From: Haliscomenobacter sp.
GTDB taxonomy: Bacteria > Bacteroidota > Bacteroidia > Chitinophagales > Saprospiraceae
Reading direction: 5' to 3'
Assembly (NCBI GenBank): GCA_016707205.1
Contig: JADJHZ010000003.1
Coordinates: 62,001 to 126,000 of the forward strand
Length of the DNA stretch: 64,000 bases
Made by a program: the position numbers and the translations under genes. Under the pieces are notes generated by a model that saw only the letters and a list, made by a program, of their open reading frames with translations, was not told the origin of the DNA and searched no databases. Below, piece after piece: positions 38,201 to 47,594 of this stretch. The stretch's first letter is position 1; every line of letters begins with the position of its first letter.

Positions 38201-41200
38201 ACCGAAGACACCGTACAGATTTCCATCACCCCTCAACCGGAGCTAAGCCCTGTAAAGGATACCATGGCGTGCGAAATCTTTGCGCTTCCTGTTATTCAGG
38301 GAACCCAACTGACCGGAACCGAAGCTTATTTCACGGGCCCGGGAGGGTCTGGAAACCGGTTGAATCCAGGAGATCTCCTTGCTTCCGACACGGTGCTCTA
38401 CGTTTTTGATAGCAGATTAGGGTGTATGTCGGAAGACACGTTTAGCATAACCATTGCCCGCAGGCCCATTCTCGATTCCATTCCCAATGTGCTGGTTTGC
38501 GGCAGTTATTCCCTGCCTCCTGTTACGGGAATAAACCTGAGCGGCAGCGAAGCCTATTATACCCAACCCGGCGGGACGGGAACCCGGTATGCTGCGGGAG
38601 ATATGCTGTTTGACAGCGTGATGCTTTACGCATTTGACCGTTCCCTGGCCGGCTGTTCCGGGGAGCGCGCCTTTGCCCTTACCATTACTCCGGGGCCGGT
38701 TCCTTCCCTTGCCATCGCTGCGGGCATTGCTTGTTTTGGCGACCGCACCGGCGCGCTAAACCTGACGGTTACCGGAGGCGTGCCGCCGTATGCTTATATT
38801 TGGAACGACACGACGTTGAACGGGCAGGAAGATCCCTCCAACCTGCAAGCGGGGATCTACGCCGTGACGATTTCCGACAGTGGAGGATGCGAGGTAAATG
38901 CTCAAATTCAGCTAACCGAACCAAGCCAATTAACCGTAGTCTGCGCCCCAACCAAAAACACCGGGACCATCCGCGGATCTGCCGGAGAAGCCGAAATCCA
39001 GATCTCGGGAGGAAGCGCCACATACATCCTCAACGTTTCCGGCCCTGTGCCGTCAACCCAAGCCGGCATCCCGTCCGGAACCATCCTCCTTACCGGGTTG
39101 CGGGCAGGCGACTATTCCGCGACAGTTACCGACAGTCTTGGGTGCGAACAAACCTGCACCTTTACCATCCTGGAGCCCGTTTGCAACTTCCAGGCCCAAC
39201 TCACCGGCGCCAATCCTGCCTGCGCAGGTGAATCCAACGGATCCATTACCATCTCCTTATCCAACGGCACAGCGCCTTATCAGTTTGATTGGAACGCCGA
39301 TGCCTTGGATGGGACGCAAAACCCATCCGGCCTCACCGCGGGGCTTTATCAGGCGATCATTACGGATTCCTTGGGCTGCCAGGTTACCCAACAGATTACC
39401 CTGACCGATCCGGCGCCATTAGTGCTGGCTTGCGGCCCCGGCATTCCGGTTTCCACGGTGAATGGCGCCAACGGGAGGGCCAGCATTCTGGTAACTGGCG
39501 GACATCCGGCTTATGCGCTTGTGCTGGAAGGCCCCAAACCGGATTCGCTGATGATGCCGCCTTCGGGCGATACCACCCTGCAAGGTCTGGTATCCGGAGC
39601 CTATACCGTCCAAATCCTGGACCAAAACGGCTGCGCTGCTACCTGCAGTTTCCAGGTCGAAGAGCCGGTTTGTCCTCTAACCGCCACCATTGTTCTGGCA
39701 AGCAAAATTTCCTGTTTTCAAGCGAACAACGGGGTACTTGCAGCGCAGGCAGCCAATGGAACCGGTCCATTCTCCTATTCCTGGACTGGTCCAAGCCCTG
39801 TATTTGATACCGATACCCTTCGTGCGCTCCAGCCGGGAACGTATGCGCTCACGATAACCGATGCGATTGGTTGCCGCGATAGCGCCACCTTCCTGTTAGC
39901 CGAACCCAGCCCGTTGGCGGTTTCCTGTACGGTTCTTTCCGAAGCGCTGACGGTTGGGGGATCAGAGGGGAGGGCACGGATCGCTTTTTCGGGAGGAACA
40001 GGCGCCATCCGGATAGATTGGGGCGGGCCCCAACCGGGGATTACGGAACAAAGCGGCCCGGATAGCTTGATTATCGGCGGGTTGCAAGCCGGTAGTTACT
40101 CCCTTGTTTTTGCCGATTCCAACAATTGCCAGGAAACCTGCGGATTTAGTATTTCCGATCCCGTATGCGCGTTCCAGGTGGACGCCCAATCCCGGCAACC
40201 CTCCTGCTCCGGGGCGAGCGACGGCCAGATTGTGGTCATTCCGTCAGGAGGGACGGGCCCGTATAGCTATTTCTGGTCAAATGGCGCCCCTGCGGCGGAT
40301 ACCCTTTCCATGATCCCCTCCGGGGTTTTCTCGGTAACCGCCACCGATGCGATTGGGTGCAAGGATTCGATCCAAATCACCTTAGCCCAGCCCGAGCCGC
40401 TCGCCATTTCCTGCACTCCGGTCAAAGCGGTTGGCCGGATTGGAGGCGACGACGGAGAGGTTCTGATCGCCTTAGGAGGGGGAACGGCCCCCTACCAGGT
40501 AGTTGTTTCTGGCCCAACCAATAATACCTTCACGTTGCCCACGCTAAGCATTTTGCGGCTAACCGATTTAAGGGCCGGAACCTATGCGGTCGAGGTTACC
40601 GACAGCAACGGATGCACGGCAACCTGTGGATTTTCCCTGAGCGAGCCCCCCTGCAGCATGGTCGTTAGCCTAACCCCAACGCCGCCTTTTTGCTCTGGAA
40701 CCTCCACCGGGAGTCTGACCCCGGTCATTGCCCAAGGAAAAGCGCCGTTCGTTTACGATTGGAGCGCCGACAGCCTGGACAACCAATCTGTGCTGAATGG
40801 CATTCAATCCGGTACGTATAGCCTCACCGTAACCGATTCGGTCGGATGCACGGCCAGCAATACCCAAACGATCAATAATCCCCCGCGGCTAGACCTTCAG
40901 TGCGGCGTGCCTGTTTCTACTACCAAACTTGGCGGGGACGACGGTTCGATTTCAGTCACCGTTCTGGGAGGCGCCCCACCCTATCGGCTTATCCTTTCGG
41001 GAGCGCAATCGGATACGATCCGGATACCGGCTATTGGAGCGGTTACCGTAGGCAACCTGCGCCGCGGGAATTATTCGCTCTTGCTTACAGATAGCAATGG
41101 ATGCGAGGCCCCAGCTTGCTCCTTTGCCATAGAAGACCCGGTTTGCGACCTGGAAGTGGCGTTGGTCCCTACCCACCCATCCTGCGCCGGAGGAACCGAT

Positions 41201-43117
41201 GGACGTATCCAGACCCAGATCACCAGCGGCAGCGCCCGGTATATCTTCGACTGGTCCAATAACATTCTCGACGGAATAGCCAACCCTTCCGGACTTGCGG
41301 CAGGCTTGTATTCCCTGACGGTTACCGACCTCCGGGGTTGTAAGGATACCGCTTTGGTTCGGTTAAACGCCCCGTCGTCTTTGCAGATCGCTTGTATGGT
41401 TAACCAGGAACCTACCCGGCCTGGCGGAACAGACGGGATTATCCAGGTTCAGGCCGGAGGTGGAACTGGGAGGCTAAACATACAGCTCCTCGGGCCGGGG
41501 CAAGGCGCACGCTCGGGTCAAGCTCCAGGCGCCCTGACGATTAGCCAGCTCCCTGGAGGGAACTACCGGATTATTCTTACCGATTCGCTCGCTTGCACGG
41601 CAGAATGCAGCCTTACCCTGACGCCTCCGCCTTGTATGCTTTCCGCTACAGCTGCCGCTGTCAATCCTTCCTGCGCCCAGGATAGCACGGGAAGTATCCA
41701 AATCCAGGCAACGGGACAGAACGGGGCGTTGAACTATGCATGGAACACCGGAGACACCCTCCAGGCCCTTAGCCAGCTAAAAGCCGGCATATATACCGTC
41801 ACTATCGTTGATGAGGCCCTTTGCAGGGATACCGTACCGGTAGTTCTTACGTCGCCTCCCGTTCTGGTCCTGAACGCCAATCTGGCGAATAGCCCCACCG
41901 GCCTCAACCGGGACGATGCCCGGGTGGCCCTGATTTTTTTTGGGGGCAGAGGGCCCTACCAGATTCAATGGTCCGGGCCCGTCAGCGGGCAATCGGCCTC
42001 TATTTCCTCCGGCGCCGATACGTTGTCTGGTTTGCCCGCCGGAAATTATACCTTTACCCTGACCGACTCGCTCGGCTGCATCGCGATCAGGACCCTTTCC
42101 ATACCCGCGTTCTCGTGTAATCTTGCCGTACGTTTAAGTTCCCTCCCGGAAAGCTGCGAAGGCGCGAGCATCCGTTCCCAGGTCACCGGAAACCTGGGAA
42201 CGGTGGCCTTTGACTGGAGCGACGATGCGCTGGACGGCCTGTCCACCCTCTCCAACCGCCCATCCGGGCTTTATTCCGTTACGGTAAGCGATCCGGCAGG
42301 ATGTTCAGCCAGCGCTTCCATCACCGTGGAAACCTCCGGCCCTATCCGGGCCTTGGTGGAAGCCCACCCAGGGGACTGCCCTGGCGATCCCGGGTCGCTG
42401 ACGGTGGTTCAAATCCAGGGAGGGAAAAGCCCCTATTCGATCCGGCTCAATAACGGCAACAGCAGGGCGCTGGGTTCTCTGCCTCAAACGCTGCGCAACC
42501 TCCAGCCCGGCAGCACGGAGGTCGTTTTGGCAAGCAGCGATGGGTGCCTTTTCGACACGTTAGCCTCCATTGCTTCCGTAGCGCTCATCAACCTGGAGCT
42601 CGGTCCGGACCTGGAGGTCCAGAAAGGGGATACGGTCGAACTTGCTGCTGCCGTTGATTTCGACCCGGAAACGATCCTGTGGTCTCCGGAAACGGGTTTA
42701 AACCAAACCAATACCCTTACCCCGCTCGCCAGCCCACAGACCACCACGACCTACCTCCTGAGGGTCACCGACCCGAATGGCTGCCCGGTAGAAGATCGGA
42801 TCACGTTGTTCGTGACCGATGAGGTACAGGTCTATTTTCCTTCGGCGTTCAGTCCCAACGGGGATCAGATGAATGACTTCTTCACCGGTTTCTCCGGGGG
42901 AGCGGTAGAGCTGATTGATTTGCTGCGGATTTACGACCGTTGGGGAGAAATGCTTTTCGAAACGGCGAACATTTTCCCCAACGAGGAGGAGAGCGGTTGG
43001 GGCGGGCAGTTCCGGAACGAACAGGCCAAGCCAGGCGTGTATATTTTCAATGCCTGGGTGCGCTTAAAAGGCGGTTCCACCCGGTTTGTGGCAGGCGAGG
43101 TGCTTTTGGTCCGGTAG
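35291..43117 (+). CDS. Giant repeat surface protein with T9SS type B sorting domain
   Basis: ATG 35291 (MRCTRSFRSSFSRS) was preferred because a signal peptide follows (TFAFLFLLIALASPWLVVGQ). The protein has 2608 aa. An N-terminal domain (about 35-215, VRNVDGAACCATGGDW) is followed by an Ig-like stretch, then eleven tandem repeats of 76-77 aa (301-1137; C..YxLPxIxGxNLTGNxAYFTG...GTGTRYNPGQ...LYAYDGxPGCSDQ). Next come SprB-like repeats (about 1138-2390) in alternating pairs, a PKD-like segment (LELGPDLEVQKGDTVELAAAV) and a gliding-motility-associated C-terminal domain (FPSAFSPNGDQMNDFF...FVAGEVLLVR). It should be secreted by T9SS and anchored outside. Adhesion or motility is inferred. Confidence 0.9.
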   Translation: MRCTRSFRSSFSRSCTPRPTFAFLFLLIALASPWLVVGQTIATGLPGCLDGDISSVGVSCGMGGTDFGIVGTEFAVRNVDGAACCATGGDWNSYFEFSAINISGFSNIQILMDYRGALTNGHPSFEDQGGPAFGCTNTPKDNGHDQIVFFYSINGGPFVQSLYVHGTTVGDFTGTWNQGGLNGNSLTIRVFASNKSQDEAFYFSNLVVSGTPKAISAGLDRTTCGGTAVTLGGSGTGTWSGGSGAFSNPSSPTSNYTPSAGEVGSAVNLTFRGQPATATCGASFPAPQDQMTVTVTAAPNISPIANLSRCNSYTLPAISGTNLTANRAYFTGNNGAGTRYNPGQTINSSATLYAYDGIPGCSDQEAFTVTITPAPGISPISNVSSCNSYALPGISGSNLTGNQAYFTGTNGTGTRYNPGQTITSSTTLYAYDGIPGCSDQESFFITITAAPQINSMANVVRCASYTLPNISGANLTGNQAYYTGSDGTGTRYNPGQTITSSVTLFAYDGAPGCSDQESFSVTITPAPAISPIANVSRCNSYTLPALTGTNLTVNQAYFTGANGTGTRYNAGQTLTSSISLFAYDGVSGCSDQESFSVAITPAPQINSMANVVQCASYQLPVLTGTSLTGNQAYFTGANGTGTRYNAGQTLTSSVTLFAYDGVAGCNDQETFSVTITPAPSLDSMPDFFSCNSFALPPISGSTLTGNQGYYSRPDGTGIRWSPGQTFTADTAVYVYDGVPGCSDQDSFLIDILLQPSLEPMADTAVCGAYSLPPIQGNNLTGNQAYYTETGGNGTQYIPGQQITDTLRLYAYDGTLGCSAEEPFDVAILPQPTLDTIPDTTACGSFTLLAIEGSNLSGSPAYYTGPEGTGTRYLPGVVLTDSVFLYVYDTLGICRDERTFHLTVTPQPEIQPIPDITGCGFVVLPAITGIDLSGQEAYFSSSSGQGTRFLPGDTLYASDTLYAFDRLGMCLTEDTVQISITPQPELSPVKDTMACEIFALPVIQGTQLTGTEAYFTGPGGSGNRLNPGDLLASDTVLYVFDSRLGCMSEDTFSITIARRPILDSIPNVLVCGSYSLPPVTGINLSGSEAYYTQPGGTGTRYAAGDMLFDSVMLYAFDRSLAGCSGERAFALTITPGPVPSLAIAAGIACFGDRTGALNLTVTGGVPPYAYIWNDTTLNGQEDPSNLQAGIYAVTISDSGGCEVNAQIQLTEPSQLTVVCAPTKNTGTIRGSAGEAEIQISGGSATYILNVSGPVPSTQAGIPSGTILLTGLRAGDYSATVTDSLGCEQTCTFTILEPVCNFQAQLTGANPACAGESNGSITISLSNGTAPYQFDWNADALDGTQNPSGLTAGLYQAIITDSLGCQVTQQITLTDPAPLVLACGPGIPVSTVNGANGRASILVTGGHPAYALVLEGPKPDSLMMPPSGDTTLQGLVSGAYTVQILDQNGCAATCSFQVEEPVCPLTATIVLASKISCFQANNGVLAAQAANGTGPFSYSWTGPSPVFDTDTLRALQPGTYALTITDAIGCRDSATFLLAEPSPLAVSCTVLSEALTVGGSEGRARIAFSGGTGAIRIDWGGPQPGITEQSGPDSLIIGGLQAGSYSLVFADSNNCQETCGFSISDPVCAFQVDAQSRQPSCSGASDGQIVVIPSGGTGPYSYFWSNGAPAADTLSMIPSGVFSVTATDAIGCKDSIQITLAQPEPLAISCTPVKAVGRIGGDDGEVLIALGGGTAPYQVVVSGPTNNTFTLPTLSILRLTDLRAGTYAVEVTDSNGCTATCGFSLSEPPCSMVVSLTPTPPFCSGTSTGSLTPVIAQGKAPFVYDWSADSLDNQSVLNGIQSGTYSLTVTDSVGCTASNTQTINNPPRLDLQCGVPVSTTKLGGDDGSISVTVLGGAPPYRLILSGAQSDTIRIPAIGAVTVGNLRRGNYSLLLTDSNGCEAPACSFAIEDPVCDLEVALVPTHPSCAGGTDGRIQTQITSGSARYIFDWSNNILDGIANPSGLAAGLYSLTVTDLRGCKDTALVRLNAPSSLQIACMVNQEPTRPGGTDGIIQVQAGGGTGRLNIQLLGPGQGARSGQAPGALTISQLPGGNYRIILTDSLACTAECSLTLTPPPCMLSATAAAVNPSCAQDSTGSIQIQATGQNGALNYAWNTGDTLQALSQLKAGIYTVTIVDEALCRDTVPVVLTSPPVLVLNANLANSPTGLNRDDARVALIFFGGRGPYQIQWSGPVSGQSASISSGADTLSGLPAGNYTFTLTDSLGCIAIRTLSIPAFSCNLAVRLSSLPESCEGASIRSQVTGNLGTVAFDWSDDALDGLSTLSNRPSGLYSVTVSDPAGCSASASITVETSGPIRALVEAHPGDCPGDPGSLTVVQIQGGKSPYSIRLNNGNSRALGSLPQTLRNLQPGSTEVVLASSDGCLFDTLASIASVALINLELGPDLEVQKGDTVELAAAVDFDPETILWSPETGLNQTNTLTPLASPQTTTTYLLRVTDPNGCPVEDRITLFVTDEVQVYFPSAFSPNGDQMNDFFTGFSGGAVELIDLLRIYDRWGEMLFETANIFPNEEESGWGGQFRNEQAKPGVYIFNAWVRLKGGSTRFVAGEVLLVR
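36191..38701 (+). repeat. Eleven tandem 228-bp repeats inside the giant gene
   Basis: Units start every 228 bp from 36191 to 38471 with no insertion or deletion; only the last is one codon longer. Each unit has a Cys at position 10 and near position 61. Units 1-5 are very similar in DNA, and 2-3 resemble 4-5 as a pair 456 bp apart (the text for QINSMANVV recurs at 36641 and 37097). Units 6-11 are diverged. Confidence 0.9.
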
Positions 43118-43128
43118 CCGGCGCCCTG

Positions 43129-43803
43129 TCAGGCCAGCCGGGCGAGGTCGCGCACCAGTATTTTGCCCCGGTTGAAGTAGATGAGGTCGGATTTTTTCAA
43201 ATCGTTCAGCACCAGGGTGACCGTTTGCCGGGAGGTGCAGGTGATGTTGGCAATATCCTGATGCGTCAGGGAATGTTTGACCAGGGTTTCGTAGCCGACT
43301 TTCAGGCCCCGTTGTTGGGCCGAATCTTTTATAAACTCCACAATACGGGTTCTGGCATCTTTGAACACCAGGGATTCCAGTTTTTGTTCCGCTCTGATCA
43401 GCCTACGCCCGAAGGAAAGCATGACCCGGCTTCCCAGTTCAACGTTTTGGCTCGTCAGTTTGCGGAAATCCTCCACCTTTACAACATATACCAGCAAATT
43501 TTCCTTTAAAGCCTGCGAAAATTCCTGGCGTTCCTCTTCCCCAATCAGTCCCATTTCTCCGAACATGGCCAAGGGATGGATAACCGATTTGATCACTTCC
43601 TTGCCATCGCTGGAGTGCGTACCCGTTTTCACCGCGCCTTTTGCCAACAGAAAGATCTCATTGGAAACGTCGCCTGCCCGATAGATCAAGCTGTATTTGG
43701 GAATTTCCCGGGAGACCATCATCTGAGCGAGCAGTTCGCGTTCGGATTCGCTAAGTACCGAAAACAGCGGGAATTGACGAATAAAAGAAAGTTTGGTTTC
43801 CAT
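43129..43803 (-). CDS. Crp/Fnr-family transcription regulator
   Basis: The 224-aa protein has an N-terminal cyclic-nucleotide-binding-like fold (about 10-120, GDVSNEIFLLAKGAVKTG) and a C-terminal Crp-type winged helix (about 150-220, LTHQDIANITCTSRQTVTLVLNDLKKSDLI). The cNMP pocket residues of true Crp are not obviously conserved, and there are no Fnr-like cysteine clusters, so the ligand is unknown. It is the last gene of a long leftward run, 74 nt after the DUF4249 gene, and probably has its own promoter. It converges on the giant gene with 11 nt between. Confidence 0.9.
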   Translation of the reverse strand: METKLSFIRQFPLFSVLSESERELLAQMMVSREIPKYSLIYRAGDVSNEIFLLAKGAVKTGTHSSDGKEVIKSVIHPLAMFGEMGLIGEEERQEFSQALKENLLVYVVKVEDFRKLTSQNVELGSRVMLSFGRRLIRAEQKLESLVFKDARTRIVEFIKDSAQQRGLKVGYETLVKHSLTHQDIANITCTSRQTVTLVLNDLKKSDLIYFNRGKILVRDLARLA

Positions 43804-43877
43804 AGTGGCGTCGTTTTTTTATGGGACATTTCTAAAAAGACACCAAACGATCTTCAAGCCCCCATGCGAACAACCAA

Positions 43878-44807
43878 CTATTTTATCCTTGCGGCGAGGA
43901 AATCCTGGCTATACCCGGAAAATACCCCAACCCCGTTCCGGACATTGGTAAATAAAATGACGGGCTCTGCAAAGGGAAGATCCGGATTCACCCGCTGCCG
44001 GTTTACAGCGCTGAAAAACCGGTAGTATTCTTCCGGCACGCTTCGCAAAGCGGCTACAACACCCGTGGGTGTTCCTAGTCCTTTTGGCAATTCCAGGGTA
44101 ACGGGAAATTCCAACCATTTGTATTCGCCCTCGAATGGGGTATCCTCCAGCAGCACGCCACCCTCGTAATGGGCCACTTGATAATTGGTATTGATACTGG
44201 AACTTAGCACGATACTTCGAAACTCCTGCACCGCCGTATCGCCCAGAATGCCTGAGGTCTTTTCCAGTTGCAAAAAAAACAGCAGGTGGTAATAATTTTT
44301 TTGCTGATTCGGGGAAGGGTCCACAAAAGCGGCTTTCAAGGTATATTGGTAAGTTACCGTATTATTCTCTGGATTTTCCAACGCCTGGATCTGGAAGGCC
44401 TCCATCTCGTCCAGGGTTACTTTTTTTGGGATTACAGAAGCCGCTTCTGCCATTGGGAACCCGGGAACCCGGACTTCCAGGCGGTATTCCCGGCCGGCTT
44501 GCGATTCAAATTGGTTGGTTTGGTAAAACGGCGTAGCGCCTTCCTCTGGAGGGGATAACACGAGTTGTTCCAAAAACCGGTTGTCCTCATAAAGCCGGAT
44601 AACGGCATTGAGCGGATATTCGGTGCTGGCATCGGCAAGCACGGAGCGCGTTTTGGTCACTTCGACCGTTAGCGGCCCCCCTTCGGGGAAGGTCCCGACA
44701 ATGGCCAGGCGGGGATCGGGGTCTTCAAGCCCCAGATCGACGGTGCGCTCGCAGGTGGCGCTTAAAAAGAGCAGTCCTGGGAAGACAAAAATCCAAGGTC
44801 TTGTCAT
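43878..44807 (-). CDS. DUF4249 lipoprotein
   Basis: The 309-aa protein has a lipoprotein signal (MTRPWIFVFPGLLFLSATC, lipobox SATC) followed by ERTVDLGLEDPDPRLAIVGTFPEGGPLTVEVTKTRSVL, typical of DUF4249. The rest is beta-rich, with VPGFPMAEAASVIPKKVTLDEM and NTNYQVAHYEGG. DUF4249 proteins are commonly encoded right after a TonB-dependent receptor, as here, and probably help capture its ligand at the cell surface. The ligand is unknown. Confidence 0.88.
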   Translation of the reverse strand: MTRPWIFVFPGLLFLSATCERTVDLGLEDPDPRLAIVGTFPEGGPLTVEVTKTRSVLADASTEYPLNAVIRLYEDNRFLEQLVLSPPEEGATPFYQTNQFESQAGREYRLEVRVPGFPMAEAASVIPKKVTLDEMEAFQIQALENPENNTVTYQYTLKAAFVDPSPNQQKNYYHLLFFLQLEKTSGILGDTAVQEFRSIVLSSSINTNYQVAHYEGGVLLEDTPFEGEYKWLEFPVTLELPKGLGTPTGVVAALRSVPEEYYRFFSAVNRQRVNPDLPFAEPVILFTNVRNGVGVFSGYSQDFLAARIK

Positions 44808-44916
44808 GCGTGCTGTTATTTAGGGAACAGGCAAAAGAAACCTTAACTGGACACCGGGCGCCAAAGGGAAATACAAAGAAGCTGAAACCATCTAACAACC
44901 AAACCCGGGTTCCCGT

Positions 44917-47580
44917 TCAAAACCTCAGGCTATAACTTAGAGACGGAAGAACGGGAAGGAGTTGCACGCCAACAAATGATTTTTTCTCCGTCAGCCGGCC
45001 ATCTGTGGCCACAAGCTCGGTTTTCAACTGATAGTATAGCGGGTTTTTTCGGTTATACGCATTATACACCCCAATCCGGAGGTTTTGATCTGCTCCAAAA
45101 AGCGGGTTGAGCCGGTAGTTAAGCCCCAGGTCCAGCCGGTGGTAGGCAGGCAGCCGAAGCCGGTTCTTCTCGCCAAAGTCGATGACGGTAACCGGCCCGG
45201 AAGGCAAGCCGGAAAAGGTGACGGTGAATGCGTCGATGGGCAAACTAATCGCCAGTCCGGAGCCAAACACCCATACGGCGCTCCATTCGGTTCGTTTTCC
45301 GATAGCCTGTACGAGGACCAGTTTGAGGTCGTGCCGCCGGTCGTACTTAAAAGGGAACGCGGCTCCTTGGTTGACTAAAGGAAACTGGCGGGTCGTTTGG
45401 GAAAGGCTGTAGGACAGCCAGCCTCCCCATTTCCCTTTTCGCTTATTGACCAGCAGTTCGGCGCCGTAAGAGGAGCCGGTACCCACGGTTATATTCCGTT
45501 CCCAATCGTCCAGAAACGTAGCGCCCTCGGAATAAGCGGCCAAACCAGAGAAGGATTTGGAGAACACATCCGCGCTGATATCCAAAAACCGGTTCAACCG
45601 CCAATCCAGCCCCGCGCTTTTTTGCCAAACGGAGGTAGGAGGCGCTTTCCCGGTGGCCGGGACCCATAGGTCGGTAGGAAGTCCAATATCCGCCCCAGAG
45701 AGCAAATGCTGGTATTGGACCATCCGGGTCAGTGCGGCTCTTGCCTGAAGAGCCTCCGATAGCTGGCGATAAATAGCGATCCTGGGCTCCAGCGCGGAAA
45801 AATGGCGGCGGTCCACCCACCAATTAGACCAATGCAGCCCATAATCCAGACGCCAGGATGGACCGATCCGGACTTCCTGTTCTCCAAAAGCGGAAGCCGA
45901 CCACGCCTGTATCCTGCGGAAAGCCACGCCATCGACTGCTTCTACGCCATCGTCTTCATCTCCAAAATCCAAAACGCCCGGACTAAACGCCTGGCGGTTG
46001 ACCAAAACCCCGGCACGGGAAGCCGTTCCCCGGAGCCCGGTCCATTCCCATTCTACCCTGCCTCCCCAATCCTGTATTCTGGAAACATAGTCTCCCCGCT
46101 GCCAGTCGGCGCTTTGTCCTTCTCCCGGAAACAGCAGGGTGAGGATTTTTCGGGTATTATAAGAAGCCTCGACACGCAAATCCGAAGACGTCAGCAACGC
46201 GTGCATAAACAGACGGGGGTGAACCACCCGGGTCCAGCGAAGGCTTTGAGCCGTATTTCTCCAGCTCAGCCGTTCGGCATACGCCTGACGCAGGCGGAAC
46301 CGGTAAAACTGGCCATCCTGATTGCTAAAGGCAAACGTATCCACTTTTTCCCCGGCGTTTCCGAAGCGGTCTTCACCGGAAAAAAAACTATAAAAAAGCT
46401 TATCCCTGGGGGAAAGTACGAAATGCGCTTTCCCGCTAAGGTCGTAAAATTGATAATTCGACTGCCCGTCTTCGCCCTGAGCGTCTTTATAGGCTCTGGT
46501 GAATGGTTTTAAATACAAATCCACCAGGGAAGTCCTCGCAGAAAAAAGAAAGGCGCTTTTGCCCCGGACCAAGGGCCCTTCCAGCAGCATTTGGCCGGAA
46601 GCCAGCCCCAGATCGATCGATCCATGAAAGGCATGGGTATTCCCATCCCTTAGCCGGACATCCAGGATAGAAGACAGCCGGCCTCCGTACCGGGCAGGGA
46701 ACTCCCCCCGGATAAATTTGGCGCTCTTGACCGTCTCGGGATGAAAAACCGACCATAGGCCTGCCGCATGCTGGTAATTATAGACCATGGCGCCGTCGAT
46801 CAGGATCTGGTTCTGTCCGGCATTCCCTCCCCGGACAAAGAATCCCCCAACCCCGTCGGACCCCGTCTGAACACCGGGGAGCAAGTGCACCGTCCGGACC
46901 AGATCATTCGAACCCACCAATTGGGGCAAAGCCGCATTCCGTTGTGGATTAAGATAGACCGCGCTGTGTTCTTTGTTAAATAAGGAAGAATCCAGGTCGG
47001 TGATCAGGACTTCCTCCAGCGTCAGGTTTCGTTTTAAGGGAAAGTCGATAAAGGTATCTCTGGCCAACAAAACCTGAATTTTTCTGGATTGATACCCCAA
47101 ATAAGCCGCCTCGATTTCGGCGAGGCCCGGTGGAAGGGTGAGACTGAAGAAACCGTACCCATTCGTCGTACTGCCCATCTCCAGAGATGGCGCCCAAACG
47201 CTTCCGTTGATCAGCTTCTCCCCAGATTCCTCATCTTCCAGATATCCGCTGATGGTATACCTGGGAATGCGAACGGGCGCAGGCAGTTTCTGTATCAGAA
47301 TAGTTCCCCGAACCCATTGAAACCCCAAGCCGGCGCCATCGAGAAGAAATTCCAGCGCTTCGCGAACGGGCGTATTTCGAAATGCAACGAAAATATCCTT
47401 TTGAGGAAGAAGGTCGTTACTAAAAACCAGAGGAATGGAATCCTGATCGAGAAGGACATAGAGCGCCTCTTCCAAAGAGACATGCGAAAAGACCCTGTTG
47501 ATCTTCTTTTCCAGCGCCTGTTGAGGGTACGCCGAAACGCATAAGGCTAGAAAAAAGAGGAAGAGCAGGCTATTCCGCAT
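44917..47580 (-). CDS. TonB-dependent receptor with N-terminal STN signalling domain
   Basis: The 887-aa outer membrane protein starts with a signal peptide (MRNSLLFLFFLALCVSAYPQQ). It then has an STN/secretin-like domain (about 30-95), which in FecA-type receptors contacts the FecR anti-sigma factor, a carboxypeptidase-regulatory-like domain (about 108-195, ISGYLEDEESGEKL), a plug (about 220-330, LPGVQTGSDGVGGFFVRGGNAGQNQILIDG) and a beta-barrel ending in LPSLSYSLRF with terminal Phe. It follows fecR by 14 nt. The module suggests ligand-induced expression through the adjacent sigma/anti-sigma pair. Confidence 0.93.
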   Translation of the reverse strand: MRNSLLFLFFLALCVSAYPQQALEKKINRVFSHVSLEEALYVLLDQDSIPLVFSNDLLPQKDIFVAFRNTPVREALEFLLDGAGLGFQWVRGTILIQKLPAPVRIPRYTISGYLEDEESGEKLINGSVWAPSLEMGSTTNGYGFFSLTLPPGLAEIEAAYLGYQSRKIQVLLARDTFIDFPLKRNLTLEEVLITDLDSSLFNKEHSAVYLNPQRNAALPQLVGSNDLVRTVHLLPGVQTGSDGVGGFFVRGGNAGQNQILIDGAMVYNYQHAAGLWSVFHPETVKSAKFIRGEFPARYGGRLSSILDVRLRDGNTHAFHGSIDLGLASGQMLLEGPLVRGKSAFLFSARTSLVDLYLKPFTRAYKDAQGEDGQSNYQFYDLSGKAHFVLSPRDKLFYSFFSGEDRFGNAGEKVDTFAFSNQDGQFYRFRLRQAYAERLSWRNTAQSLRWTRVVHPRLFMHALLTSSDLRVEASYNTRKILTLLFPGEGQSADWQRGDYVSRIQDWGGRVEWEWTGLRGTASRAGVLVNRQAFSPGVLDFGDEDDGVEAVDGVAFRRIQAWSASAFGEQEVRIGPSWRLDYGLHWSNWWVDRRHFSALEPRIAIYRQLSEALQARAALTRMVQYQHLLSGADIGLPTDLWVPATGKAPPTSVWQKSAGLDWRLNRFLDISADVFSKSFSGLAAYSEGATFLDDWERNITVGTGSSYGAELLVNKRKGKWGGWLSYSLSQTTRQFPLVNQGAAFPFKYDRRHDLKLVLVQAIGKRTEWSAVWVFGSGLAISLPIDAFTVTFSGLPSGPVTVIDFGEKNRLRLPAYHRLDLGLNYRLNPLFGADQNLRIGVYNAYNRKNPLYYQLKTELVATDGRLTEKKSFVGVQLLPVLPSLSYSLRF

Positions 47581-47594
47581 AGGTTACCGCATAA

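Noticed and set aside
36191..38701. Regular spacing suggestive of a CRISPR array
   Set aside because: The 228-bp period is in frame, both repeat and intervening parts are coding, and there are no short repeats with unique spacers.
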